From contig CAVSZE010000014.1 in NCBI GenBank assembly GCA_963732375.1, forward strand, positions 1 through 64,000: a stretch of 64,000 nucleotides of DNA, in the 5' to 3' direction. This stretch comes from RPQJ01 sp963732375. GTDB lineage: Bacteria > Pseudomonadota > Gammaproteobacteria > Steroidobacterales > Steroidobacteraceae. Positions 44,990 to 53,048 of this stretch are shown here, in pieces. Each line of letters starts with the position of its first letter. Positions within the stretch are counted from its first letter, which is position 1. The position numbers and the translations under genes were made by a program. The notes under the pieces were generated by a model, which did no database searches, had not been told where the DNA came from, and saw only the letters and a program-made list of their open reading frames with translations.

Positions 44990-46240
44990 TCAGTGTGCCT
45001 TGAACGCTGGGTCCTCCCGCGTCACCGCCATCCTGTTTACGATCCAGCGGAAGATCAGGATGTGGAGCACCGTCAGCGTCGCCACGACAATCAGTTCGCC
45101 GCGCGGCGGAATGATGTGGTGCAGATGGTCCGGCAGGTTGTAGTTGAGCGTGACGGTCGAGACGTTGAGTCGGTTCACGAGCACGCCGACCACGGCCAGC
45201 ACGGCACCCAGCCGCACGACCCCAACCCGCGACGTCTTGAAGCCCACAGTCAGCACGAGCGCCGGCAGCAGCACGAAGCCGAGGACCTCGAACAGGAACA
45301 AGTAACCGTAGGGCGTGGCGAGCAGCGACCATTCAGCGTCGTGCGCCACCGAGATGATCTTCATGATGAAGTAGACATACATCCCGACCGCGCAGGCCTT
45401 GCCGAGCCCGATCGTGAGCTCGTCGAGGCGGCCGAGAAAGACGTCGTCGCAGCGTTCCCGCAGGAAGCGCGCCGCGAGCGCGCTCACCACGATCACCATC
45501 GCCATCGCCACGTAGATGCTGGAAGCAAGGAACAGCTGGGGCAGGTACGACGAGTACCACAGCGGGTGAACCTTGCCCGGGGACAGCAGGAACATGGCGC
45601 CGAGCGCCGACTGGTGCAGCGTCGACAGCATGATGCCGGCGATCGTCATGCCGATCGTGATCCTCTTGGCCCATGCGCGCGTCCGATCCGAGTTCAGCCA
45701 CTCGAAGATGGCCGGGCTGAACTCGAGGAGCTGTACCGTGAGGTACAGCGCGACGTGCCAGGCGACCAGGAACAGCACTGAGGCAGTGCCGAAGGAGATG
45801 GTCATCGGGAAGTAGATGCGCCACGGTCGCCCGAGGTCGATCAGCAGGTAGAGCACCGCGAACAGATAGCCGAGGAATCCCGTCAGGATCCCGATCCGCA
45901 CCATCGGCGCGTACCTCTTGAAGCCGAAGATGTAGTACGCGGTGGCCATCACGAAGCCGGTCGCGGACAGGGGCACGCCGCCAAACAGCCCCCAGCCGAG
46001 GAACAGCCCCCACGGGTAGTCGTTCGAGCTGTGGGTCACGACGCCGAGGCCATACATGAAGCGCGCCACGATGGTCGGAATGCCCACCAGCAGCACCAGC
46101 GCAGCGAAGATGTTGAAGGGCGTGATGAGCGACCGGCCGTAGTCCTGCCAGCTCATTCCCATGCGGAGCTTGGTCAGGAACCACGAGCGGAAGCTCTCGG
46201 GGGCGACCCCCGCGGGCAGCGTCTGTACATGGTTAGCCAC
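44990..46240 (-). CDS. HybB/NrfD-family membrane subunit
   Basis: 416 aa with about ten membrane segments; blocks such as YGLGVVTHSSNDYPWGLFLGW and LSTLHQSALGAMFLL are typical of HybB/HmcC proteins. It overlaps the HybA-like gene by eight bases. In hydrogenase-2 this pair couples H2 oxidation to quinone reduction, but no hydrogenase large or small subunit is nearby; the partners here are multiheme cytochromes, as in Hmc, Tmc or Cbc complexes. Confidence 0.92.
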   Translation of the reverse strand: MANHVQTLPAGVAPESFRSWFLTKLRMGMSWQDYGRSLITPFNIFAALVLLVGIPTIVARFMYGLGVVTHSSNDYPWGLFLGWGLFGGVPLSATGFVMATAYYIFGFKRYAPMVRIGILTGFLGYLFAVLYLLIDLGRPWRIYFPMTISFGTASVLFLVAWHVALYLTVQLLEFSPAIFEWLNSDRTRAWAKRITIGMTIAGIMLSTLHQSALGAMFLLSPGKVHPLWYSSYLPQLFLASSIYVAMAMVIVVSALAARFLRERCDDVFLGRLDELTIGLGKACAVGMYVYFIMKIISVAHDAEWSLLATPYGYLFLFEVLGFVLLPALVLTVGFKTSRVGVVRLGAVLAVVGVLVNRLNVSTVTLNYNLPDHLHHIIPPRGELIVVATLTVLHILIFRWIVNRMAVTREDPAFKAH

Positions 46241-47219
46241 GGTTCGTCTCCTTCTTGTTCGCCTCTTCCTCCTCCTTGGCTACGGCCTTTTCCCGGTGCT
46301 TCAGCGCCGCGTAGCACATGCTGAACAGGGCCGGCCAGACCACGAGGACCGTCGGAACCGCGGCGAGGAACCCCTTGGTGGCGTCGATCATCGGCTCATT
46401 GGGCAGGTTGGTCGGGAACCCGACGTCGCCGAAGGGCACGCCTGACAGGTACATCCAGGACGTGCCGCCGGCCTCCCGCTCGCCGTAGATGTGGTCGATA
46501 TAGCGATCGGGGGCATTCTCGATCCTGTCCCGGGCGAGCTTGATCAGGTCGCTGCGCTTGCCGAACGTCAGCGCCCCAGCCGGGCATGCTTCGGCGCATG
46601 CAGGAAGGAGCCCCTCCTTGATCCGCGGGTAGCAGAACGTGCACTTGACGATCTTGGGCTCGAACGCGCTCTCGTAGCTGTATGCCGGCACGTTGAACGG
46701 GCAGGCGGTCATGCAGTAGCGACAGCCGAAGCACAGGTCCTCGTCATAGGCGACCGCGCCCTCCGGTGTCTTGCGGTAGGCGCGCGCCGGACAGGCCGTC
46801 GCGCAGGCTGGCTCGTTGCAATGGTTACACTGCAGCTTGCGATAGACGGGGCCGCCCTTGCCATCGGCGCTCTCGTACTTGTTGACGACCGTGTAAGCGG
46901 TCGAAGTCGGCCTCCTGTGCTGCTCGAACACGCTGGGATCGTCGAACGGCCGTTCGGGTGCTGGCAAGTTGTTCACGGCGTTACAGGCCCGCTCGCAACT
47001 CCTGCAGCCCACGCAGGCCGTAAGGTCCGTCAGCATGCCGAACCGGTCCGGCCAGCCCTCGAGGTCCGGCGCTGCCCCGGCGGTGCCCGGGGCACCCACC
47101 AGTGTCGCGCCGCCGAACACCGCTGCGCCGCCCAGGAAATTCCTGCGGCTGATCGTCTGAGACGCGGAGCCGCTGCCTTCGCCGTTACCGGCGTTGATCG
47201 AAATCTGTTTGTCTGCCAT
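46233..47219 (-). CDS. HybA-like four-cluster ferredoxin with Tat signal and C-terminal anchor
   Basis: 328 aa. Tat signal (SRRNFLGGAAVFGG), four 4Fe-4S motifs (CVGCRSCERAC, CNHCNEPACATACP, CFGCRYCMTACP, CTFC...CAEACP), and a C-terminal membrane helix (AAVPTVLVVWPALFSMCYAA) followed by a charged tail, the HybA architecture. It would connect HybB-like protein to periplasmic cytochromes. Confidence 0.93.
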   Translation of the reverse strand: MADKQISINAGNGEGSGSASQTISRRNFLGGAAVFGGATLVGAPGTAGAAPDLEGWPDRFGMLTDLTACVGCRSCERACNAVNNLPAPERPFDDPSVFEQHRRPTSTAYTVVNKYESADGKGGPVYRKLQCNHCNEPACATACPARAYRKTPEGAVAYDEDLCFGCRYCMTACPFNVPAYSYESAFEPKIVKCTFCYPRIKEGLLPACAEACPAGALTFGKRSDLIKLARDRIENAPDRYIDHIYGEREAGGTSWMYLSGVPFGDVGFPTNLPNEPMIDATKGFLAAVPTVLVVWPALFSMCYAALKHREKAVAKEEEEANKKETNRG

Positions 47220-47275
47220 GAGTGCGCCTCTTCTTGTTCATTCGCCTGCTGGCGTGCCGCAACTTGCGCCGGGGT

Positions 47276-47728
47276 TCACTTCTTCACGTGACACAGCTGC
47301 CCGCAGCTCGCGGGCGTCTTGCCGACATCGCCGGTCTTTCTGTGGCACTTGAAGCACACCTCGTGGTACGCAACCTTGAGGCCGGGCGTGTCCGGGGTCG
47401 CGGGGTCGTATTCGCCGTGACATTTGCCGCAGGCGCCGAAATTGCGCGTCACCGATGCCTTGAACTGCGCTGCGTCGATCGCATGGCAGCGCTTGCAGGG
47501 ATTCTTGTCGTTGCCTGTGTGCTGGTGGTGGCAGTCGCCACAGCCCTCCGCGTACTCGGTGGCGTGTTTGGCGTGATCGAAGGTTACCGGCCCGTACAGG
47601 TTCTCGAGCTTGTCGAGCTGGATGGTGGCGGGTCCACCTGGCTCCGGGTCCGCGGCCTTCGCAGTACCGATAACGGCTGCCAGTAGAGTCAAAGCGCAGG
47701 CGGCCAGCGTCAGCGTGATCCTGTTCAT
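47276..47728 (-). CDS. Class III (c3/c7-like) periplasmic multiheme cytochrome
   Basis: 150 aa with a Sec signal (MNRITLTLAACALTLLAAV...AKAADP). Four CXXCH sites (CGDCHH, CKRCH, CGKCH, CFKCH) plus a terminal CX3CH (CGQLCH). The lead-in YGPVTFDHAKHATEY places His ligands as in c3-family cytochromes. First gene of the ferredoxin/HybB module and the likely soluble electron partner of the complex. ATG 47728; 16 open codons upstream excluded. Confidence 0.88.
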   Translation of the reverse strand: MNRITLTLAACALTLLAAVIGTAKAADPEPGGPATIQLDKLENLYGPVTFDHAKHATEYAEGCGDCHHQHTGNDKNPCKRCHAIDAAQFKASVTRNFGACGKCHGEYDPATPDTPGLKVAYHEVCFKCHRKTGDVGKTPASCGQLCHVKK

Positions 47729-47982
47729 CGTCTTTGCCTCTTGTTCTTCGTCTCTGCGTCTTGTTCTTCGTATCATCCCGCAGCGCCTCCGCTGCCCGCG
47801 ATACGCGAATACCGCGGCGGCGGCGCCTGGGCGGCCAGATCGGATTCCTGCGGCGCCAGACTCCCTCTGGCGAATTGTCGCGAATCCCTGGCCGCCTCTC
47901 TCCGGCCTGCCCTGGCCGGTGGCTCCTCTTCAGGCCTCTTCAGGCCTCGGTCGTCTGCTCGTCAGCGCAGCTTCGCGCTGAG

Positions 47983-48525
47983 CTACCTGGCGCCTCCTTC
48001 CTTGTCCGCAGGCTCCTTCTGCGTTTGCTCCTTGTCCGCAGGCTCCTTGCCCGCAGGCTCCTTGCCCGTGTGTCCCTTGTCGGTACGCTGCCGTCGCTTG
48101 CGGCCCAGGAAATAAGCTTCCTGCGGACGCCAGCTGAAAGCCGGCGACACGTGCACGATTCGCGCAACTGCGTGGGCACCCACAACGAGCGTCTGTGCGA
48201 CCAGGTCCGCGCCCGCGGCGATCGCCTGTGCTGTCCCTTGCAGGAGCACGTGGCCGAGTGCGTACACGAACACGAAGGGCAGCGCGATGACATAGGCCAA
48301 GCCGATGAACGGAGCAGCAGCGACGTGACCCGCCGTCCTCAACACCCCCGCAAATCCGCCGCTCTGGCCGATCTGCGTGATGTCCCCTTTGGCGCCGTCG
48401 ATCATCGCTTTGAAGGGCTTTGGCTTCAGGACCTCCCAGAAGAGGAGGAACAGCCCGATCGCAGATACGCCGATGAGGTACTCCGCGCCTTTAACCTGGG
48501 TGATGAAATCAAATAATGTGTACAT
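47983..48525 (-). CDS. Small membrane protein with WRPxEAY motif and charged repeat tail
   Basis: 180 aa, not recognised as a named family. One N-terminal helix (YLIGVSAIGLFLLFWEVL), a Gly/Ala-rich central membrane region (about 60-125) and, after it, FSWRPQEAYFLGRKRR. A Lys/Glu tail follows, built of KEPA(D/G)KE units (about 155-178). The WRPxEAY(F/L) segment and overall layout recur in the next upstream gene, so the two are probably paralogues acting together. Ten bases separate them. The link to the cytochrome complex is by position only. Confidence 0.65.
   Translation of the reverse strand: MYTLFDFITQVKGAEYLIGVSAIGLFLLFWEVLKPKPFKAMIDGAKGDITQIGQSGGFAGVLRTAGHVAAAPFIGLAYVIALPFVFVYALGHVLLQGTAQAIAAGADLVAQTLVVGAHAVARIVHVSPAFSWRPQEAYFLGRKRRQRTDKGHTGKEPAGKEPADKEQTQKEPADKEGGAR
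48000..48085 (-). repeat. Short in-frame repeats coding the KEPADKE tail
   Basis: Units of CTTGTCCGCAGGCTC or CTTGCCCGCAGGCTC recur at 15-30-base spacing and encode the charged tail of the small membrane protein. Such repeats can vary in number by slippage. Upstream, non-coding DNA at 47732-47770 and 47926-47948 also holds short duplications (TCTTGTTCTTCGT, CCTCTTCAGG). Confidence 0.6.
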
Positions 48526-48535
48526 GGTGCCCTCC

Positions 48536-48910
48536 TTAGCTGACTGCCTGGGTCTTTTCCGGGTCGGGCTGCTTGTCGCGCTTCGCCTTCTTCTTGTGCG
48601 CCATCAGGTAGGCCTCCACGGGCCTCCATCCGAACGCTGCCGTCATTCCGACGAAGTCAGCCAGCATCTGCGCGACCTGGCGTCCAAGCACGGTCAGGAT
48701 CATCGCCATTCCGATGAGTGGCAGGATCAGTACGTAGAAGAATCCGAGTATCGGGCCCATCAACACCATGACAATGGCGGGGGCTTTCAGGTAGGTCGAC
48801 CTGCTATTGCCGGGGAGAACTCCTTCGCTCCCGAGAACCGCTCGCTCTCCATTGCCGAGGTTCCAATAAGTGCCTTTTGTGACGGTCGTTCCGCCTGTGT
48901 ATCTCAACAT
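48536..48910 (-). CDS. Small membrane protein, paralogue with WRPxEAY motif
   Basis: 124 aa. A polar N-terminus (WNLGNGERAVLGSEGVLPG) precedes two adjacent hydrophobic segments (about 44-80), then FGWRPVEAYLMAHKKKAKR and a charged tail. Aligns with the 47983-48525 product over the FxWRPxEAY segment. Good Shine-Dalgarno (AGGAG) before ATG 48910. First gene of the leftward set that continues into the c3, ferredoxin and HybB genes. Function unknown; an assembly or subunit role for the redox complex is inferred from synteny. Confidence 0.65.
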   Translation of the reverse strand: MLRYTGGTTVTKGTYWNLGNGERAVLGSEGVLPGNSRSTYLKAPAIVMVLMGPILGFFYVLILPLIGMAMILTVLGRQVAQMLADFVGMTAAFGWRPVEAYLMAHKKKAKRDKQPDPEKTQAVS

Positions 48911-49167
48911 TTTCGTCTCCTATCCATTCCTCCTTAAATTCTTCCTCACGCGGGTATTTAAGCAGCAAAAACCAGCCTTCGTAATAGAAGGAGTACCTAA
49001 TCCGCGTCACCTCGGGCAGGCATTGTTGGCAGGCTTTTCGCACTTTTCGCAGTGCGGAAGAATCGTGCAGCGGCGGCAATCTGGAACTGCTCCAGATCGG
49101 CCGTCTGGAGAACGCAATATCTTTCTTTTCCAGCATCAAGGCACGACCGTTATCGACTCGGCCCGCG
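48911..49167. other. 257-bp intergenic region upstream of the redox cluster
   Basis: Nothing convincing is encoded here. A weak hairpin CGCACT/AGTGCG lies at 49039-49056, and base composition is less GC-rich than the neighbouring genes. It probably contains the promoter for the leftward WRPxEAY, c3 and ferredoxin genes, but no clear -35/-10 pair was found. Confidence 0.4.
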
Positions 49168-49710
49168 TCAGTGCAGCATGCTCTCCGCGATCCTGATGAG
49201 TTCGACGGAGGGCGCCTTCATCGTGAGCACGATGCGGACCTTGCCCTCGTCCCATTGAACGCGACTGCATGCGGAACGGTCCTCGCACTCGCCAGCCTCG
49301 AGTGCGGCCTTCCTCCCCAGCAGGTCGAGCGGAACCTTCTCGCTGATCGTGCGGAAGCGAATCGCGGCATCAGGTTCGAACAGCGTGCTCGCGGCCTGGG
49401 AAATCACGAGCACCGTCTGCCCGTTACGAGCACTGGAAAATTCCATCACCACGGCCTGGTACGGCTTGCCTTGAGCGAGGATGACAGCGGGCGGCCAGCG
49501 CAGGGTCTCCGGGAAATAGGCTGGAATGTAGATCTTCCGGATACCGAGCGTGGAGACGGCGGCATCTATGCTCGGGTACCTGGCCATCAGGCCTGGCTCC
49601 AGCGTGCCGGGAGCCCAGTTCAGGACCTTCAGCAGTCCGGCCACCACCACCATGGTGGCAACGAAAGACAGGATCTGCAGCCCTTTTCTGGTCACGTGTC
49701 GCACCGTCAC
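49168..49710 (-). CDS. Membrane-anchored periplasmic protein of unknown function
   Basis: 180 aa with an N-terminal membrane helix (ILSFVATMVVVAGLLKVL) and a periplasmic domain including a Cys pair (GECEDRSACSR) that may form a disulfide. Overlaps the upstream M56-like peptidase by four bases, suggesting a peptidase and partner or substrate pair. No family recognised. Confidence 0.65.
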   Translation of the reverse strand: MTVRHVTRKGLQILSFVATMVVVAGLLKVLNWAPGTLEPGLMARYPSIDAAVSTLGIRKIYIPAYFPETLRWPPAVILAQGKPYQAVVMEFSSARNGQTVLVISQAASTLFEPDAAIRFRTISEKVPLDLLGRKAALEAGECEDRSACSRVQWDEGKVRIVLTMKAPSVELIRIAESMLH

Positions 49711-50696
49711 ACGATGTAGTAGTTCAGGATCGCGATCGCTGCAACCGTCACAGCGAACTTCAACCAGTCGCCCGCATCGGCCGCGGTCGATTCACCGTCG
49801 GCGAGCCTGCGGATCCTCTCCTGCACCATCAGATCGTAGCTCACTTGCTCGAATGAGCGCTGTGCCTCGCCCGCCTCGCGGTCTTCGATTTCGTATGCAT
49901 CGCTGTGGCGCAGCTTCTCCAGCACCGCGGCAAGCGCGTCGGGCCTGCCCGTCGCCTCCACTGCCCAATCGTCGCAGATCTTCTCCTCCTCGGCTGCGGC
50001 TTTCCGGAACGCCACCAAGGTTCCCGGGCTGAAGAACAGCAGGACACGCACGACGTACGAAATCATCAGGAGCGGCCGCCGGTTCCGCCTCATGTGCGCG
50101 ATCTCGTGCGCGATGGCTGCCCGGAGTTCCACCGGTTGCAGACTTCGCACGAGTCCTGTCGTGAGGTAGATCGCGGGGCTGCGACCTATGACTGAGTGGA
50201 TCGCCGGATCCTCGTCGTCCACGATCTGGATGTCAGGGGCCTCCTCGGCCAGGCCCTCGGCTGCCAGCGCGGCCGGCGATCCCCTGGCAGCCGGCTCGGT
50301 TCGCGACTCCGGGTCCGGCGGGCCCGACCGGTGGCGCAGGATCGGTATCAGTTCCTGGAACAGGAATACGGCAGTGGCTGCCGCGAGCACCAGCGCAAGC
50401 AGCAGCCCGACGGGCAGCACGTTCCACAGCTCTACATTGATCCACCGGCCGGAGTCGAACAGCGCCCCCAGCCTGAAATCAACGGAACCCCGGTCAGGGT
50501 TGATCCACTGGTAAAGAGGATACGAGACGACCGGAGCGAACACCGCGATCAGGTAGAACTTCTGTCGGACTACCGGGCTGCGGATGTTCCAGTCCAGGAT
50601 GGCCCGGTACGAGATGATAGCCGCGCTCACCGAGTGCAGGAACGCCTGCACGACGTGGATGCCCGGGTACGCATTGAGGAGGTTCGTCAGGTCCAT
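49707..50696 (-). CDS. M56/BlaR1-like membrane metallopeptidase
   Basis: 329 aa. About three membrane helices in the first 120 residues, a cytoplasmic linker, then the zinc motif HEIAH at 197-201 followed by a membrane helix and the EEEKICDDWAVEA block that supplies the third ligand, as in BlaR1/MecR1-type M56 peptidases. It lacks a penicillin-binding sensor domain. Coupled to the 180-aa protein downstream. It may process or control a membrane protein of the adjacent respiratory cluster, but that is inference. Confidence 0.8.
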   Translation of the reverse strand: MDLTNLLNAYPGIHVVQAFLHSVSAAIISYRAILDWNIRSPVVRQKFYLIAVFAPVVSYPLYQWINPDRGSVDFRLGALFDSGRWINVELWNVLPVGLLLALVLAAATAVFLFQELIPILRHRSGPPDPESRTEPAARGSPAALAAEGLAEEAPDIQIVDDEDPAIHSVIGRSPAIYLTTGLVRSLQPVELRAAIAHEIAHMRRNRRPLLMISYVVRVLLFFSPGTLVAFRKAAAEEEKICDDWAVEATGRPDALAAVLEKLRHSDAYEIEDREAGEAQRSFEQVSYDLMVQERIRRLADGESTAADAGDWLKFAVTVAAIAILNYYIV

Positions 50697-50939
50697 TTCC
50701 GGGCGTCAGGGAGGCGCGGCTCGGCCGGTACTCGGGCGTCTCTGGTCGGTTGGCCGTCATCGTACACTGCGGTAGTGATCTGGCCTTCCCTGGCTCCGCG
50801 AATCCGCCGGGATCCGCAGCCAGGCAGGATTCGCGCTGCGCAAATACGTAATGATGCGTAGTGGATATAACTGTTGCCCCCGCGTGCACCTACGAGGATC
50901 ATCGCCGGAATTCTCACCGGACCCAGGGAGCCGTGTCTC

Positions 50940-52919
50940 ATGTCCATCCGTCGCCCTCCGCGTGCCACTGTCTGGCCCGTGCTGCTCGCATCCCTGGCGC
51001 TCACGTTGCCGGTCGCGACCCAGGCCGCCGACCTGGCGTGCGCGGAGTGTCACGGCGACGTTACCGTCAGCTCCGGGGCGCACGCGGACGTAGCCTGCGC
51101 CGACTGTCACGTCAACATCACGAGCACACCGCACGACCAGCTTGCCCCCGCGGACAAGCTCGACGCGACAGCGATCTGCGCCGGCTGCCACGGCATGGCC
51201 AGCAAGCAGCTCGGCAAGAGCGTACATGCCGGGAAGAGCTGCAAGACCTGCCATGGCCCGCCGCACGCGGTCGAGTCCGCGAGTGATTCCGAGTCGCGCC
51301 TGGCGGCCGTCGGCCAGATCAGGACCTGCGGCAAGTGCCACGATGAGGTTCTCGAGGGATACGAGTCCAGCGTACACGGCCAGGGCCTGCTCAAGTCGGG
51401 CCTCACCGAGGCAGCGCCGTCCTGCAGCAACTGCCACGGCAGCCACAGCATCCTGGCGATTGGCGACCCGGGCGCGAAAACCAGTCACCAGAAGTCGCCG
51501 GAGACCTGCGGCAAGTGCCACGAGCTGGTGCTGAAGCACTGGCGGGACGAGAGCGCCCACGGTGCCCTGTGGAGTGAAGGCAAGACCGGGACGAATGGCC
51601 AGGAGGGGCCGGTCTGCACGACTTGCCACGTCAACCTGCACTCGGTACGGGATCCGACCTCGGCGGCGATGCGCAAGCGCTTCCCCGGCGTCTGCGGTGG
51701 CTGTCACGAGGAGGGCATGAAGAGCTTCCGCGACAGCTTCCACGGCAAGGCGTCCGCGCTCGGATTCACGACGGTGGCCATGTGCGCCGACTGCCACACG
51801 CCGCACCGGAACCTGCCGGCGAGCGACCCGCGCTCCAGCATCCACCCGGACCACCTGGGCGAGACCTGCGGCCAGTGCCACGAGGGACAGACCAACGCCG
51901 GCTTCCTCTCGTTCGACCCGCACAGCGATCCGACGCGGCCGGGCGGCGCGCGCAAAGAAGTGCGCTGGGTGTTCCTGTTCATGACCACGCTGCTGCTGGG
52001 CGTGTTCGGGTTCTTCGGCGTGCACGACCTGCTGTGGCTGCAACGGACCTTCGTCGGCAAGCTGCGCGGCGAGTTCAGGGCCCCGCACGGCGGTCCCGGC
52101 CCGTACATCCGGCGCTTCAGCCGCACGCAGATCTGGATGCACGTCAGCGTCGTAGTGAGCTTCCTGCTGCTGGCCATCACCGGGCTGCCGCTGAAGTTCG
52201 CGGGAGCCTGGTGGGCGCCGCAGATGATGGCCGTGCTGGGAGGCCCGCAGGCCGCCGGTCACCTGCACAGGTTTGCCGCGATCGTGACCTTCGGCTATTT
52301 CCTGGTGCACGTGCTGCTGATGCTGAAACACACGCTCATCGACGGCAAGCGAGACCTGCTGTGGGGGCCGCAATCAATGGTGCCGCAGCCGAAGGACCTC
52401 AGCGACCTCATGGGCAACGTGAGGTACTTCCTCTACGCGGGCCCACGTCCGGCCTACGATCGCTGGGCCTACTGGGAGAAGTTCGACTACTTCGCGGTCT
52501 TCTGGGGCGTGGCGATCATCGGTTTCTCCGGCCTGATGCTCTGGTTCCCCAGCTTCTTCACGAGGTTCGTGCCCGGCTGGGTCCTGAACGCGGCCTACAT
52601 CACGCACAGCGACGAGGCGCTGCTCGCGACAGGCTTCATCTTCCTGTTCCACTTCTTCCACACGCACCTGCGGCCCGAGGCGTTCCCGATGGATCCGGTG
52701 ATCTTCACGGGACGCATGCCGCTGGCGCGTTTCAAGGAAGAGCGGCCGCTCGAGTACCAGCGACTCGTCGACTCGCAGCAGCTGGAGAGCCGGCTCGTGC
52801 CGGCGCCGGACGAAGCCGACCTGCGCGTGGCGTACGTGTTCGGATTCGTGGCAGTGACGTTGGGCGTGCTCTGCGCCGCGGGCATCTTCACGGCTCTGTG
52901 GCAGGCGCTCGCCGGCTGA
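50940..52919 (+). CDS. 11-heme cytochrome c fused to a cytochrome b-like membrane domain
   Basis: 659 aa. Sec signal (LLASLALTLPVATQAAD), 11 CXXCH sites in residues about 35-330, then four to five membrane helices with His residues placed for b hemes (QIWMHVSVVV, GHLHRFAAIV, YFLVHVLLML, FLFHFFHTHLRPEAFPMD). The closing RPEAFPMDPVIFTG is similar to PDAFPLDASIFTG in the 13-heme protein, so both belong to one family. A likely quinone/periplasm electron-transfer protein. ATG 50940 chosen for the signal; 22 open codons lie upstream. Confidence 0.9.
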   Translation: MSIRRPPRATVWPVLLASLALTLPVATQAADLACAECHGDVTVSSGAHADVACADCHVNITSTPHDQLAPADKLDATAICAGCHGMASKQLGKSVHAGKSCKTCHGPPHAVESASDSESRLAAVGQIRTCGKCHDEVLEGYESSVHGQGLLKSGLTEAAPSCSNCHGSHSILAIGDPGAKTSHQKSPETCGKCHELVLKHWRDESAHGALWSEGKTGTNGQEGPVCTTCHVNLHSVRDPTSAAMRKRFPGVCGGCHEEGMKSFRDSFHGKASALGFTTVAMCADCHTPHRNLPASDPRSSIHPDHLGETCGQCHEGQTNAGFLSFDPHSDPTRPGGARKEVRWVFLFMTTLLLGVFGFFGVHDLLWLQRTFVGKLRGEFRAPHGGPGPYIRRFSRTQIWMHVSVVVSFLLLAITGLPLKFAGAWWAPQMMAVLGGPQAAGHLHRFAAIVTFGYFLVHVLLMLKHTLIDGKRDLLWGPQSMVPQPKDLSDLMGNVRYFLYAGPRPAYDRWAYWEKFDYFAVFWGVAIIGFSGLMLWFPSFFTRFVPGWVLNAAYITHSDEALLATGFIFLFHFFHTHLRPEAFPMDPVIFTGRMPLARFKEERPLEYQRLVDSQQLESRLVPAPDEADLRVAYVFGFVAVTLGVLCAAGIFTALWQALAG

Positions 52920-52944
52920 CCCGCGCGGGCAGCTGGAACAAGGG

Positions 52945-52972
52945 GCGGGTCGGTCCACTCGGACCGGCCCGC
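52945..52972 (+). terminator. Hairpin terminator after the 11-heme gene
   Basis: GCGGGTCGGTCC-ACTC-GGACCGGCCCGC forms a 12-bp stem with one G-T pair, 25 bases after the stop and before a convergent gene. Only two T follow. Confidence 0.65.
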
Positions 52973-53048
52973 TTCAGCCACGGAGCTGCGTGCGAACGCC
53001 TGGGGCACTTGCACCCCGCGGTCGCCCGCGCATCACCGCCGCGCGTTC

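Noticed and set aside
44990..47219. HybA/HybB pair read as part of a hydrogenase-2 operon
   Set aside because: No NiFe large or small subunit is adjacent; the neighbours are multiheme cytochromes, which points to an Hmc/Cbc-type complex instead.
48804..49139. A 111-aa minus-strand frame overlapping the start of the WRPxEAY gene
   Set aside because: It overlaps the better-supported gene by more than 100 bases in another frame and shows no recognisable motif apart from a chance CQQC.
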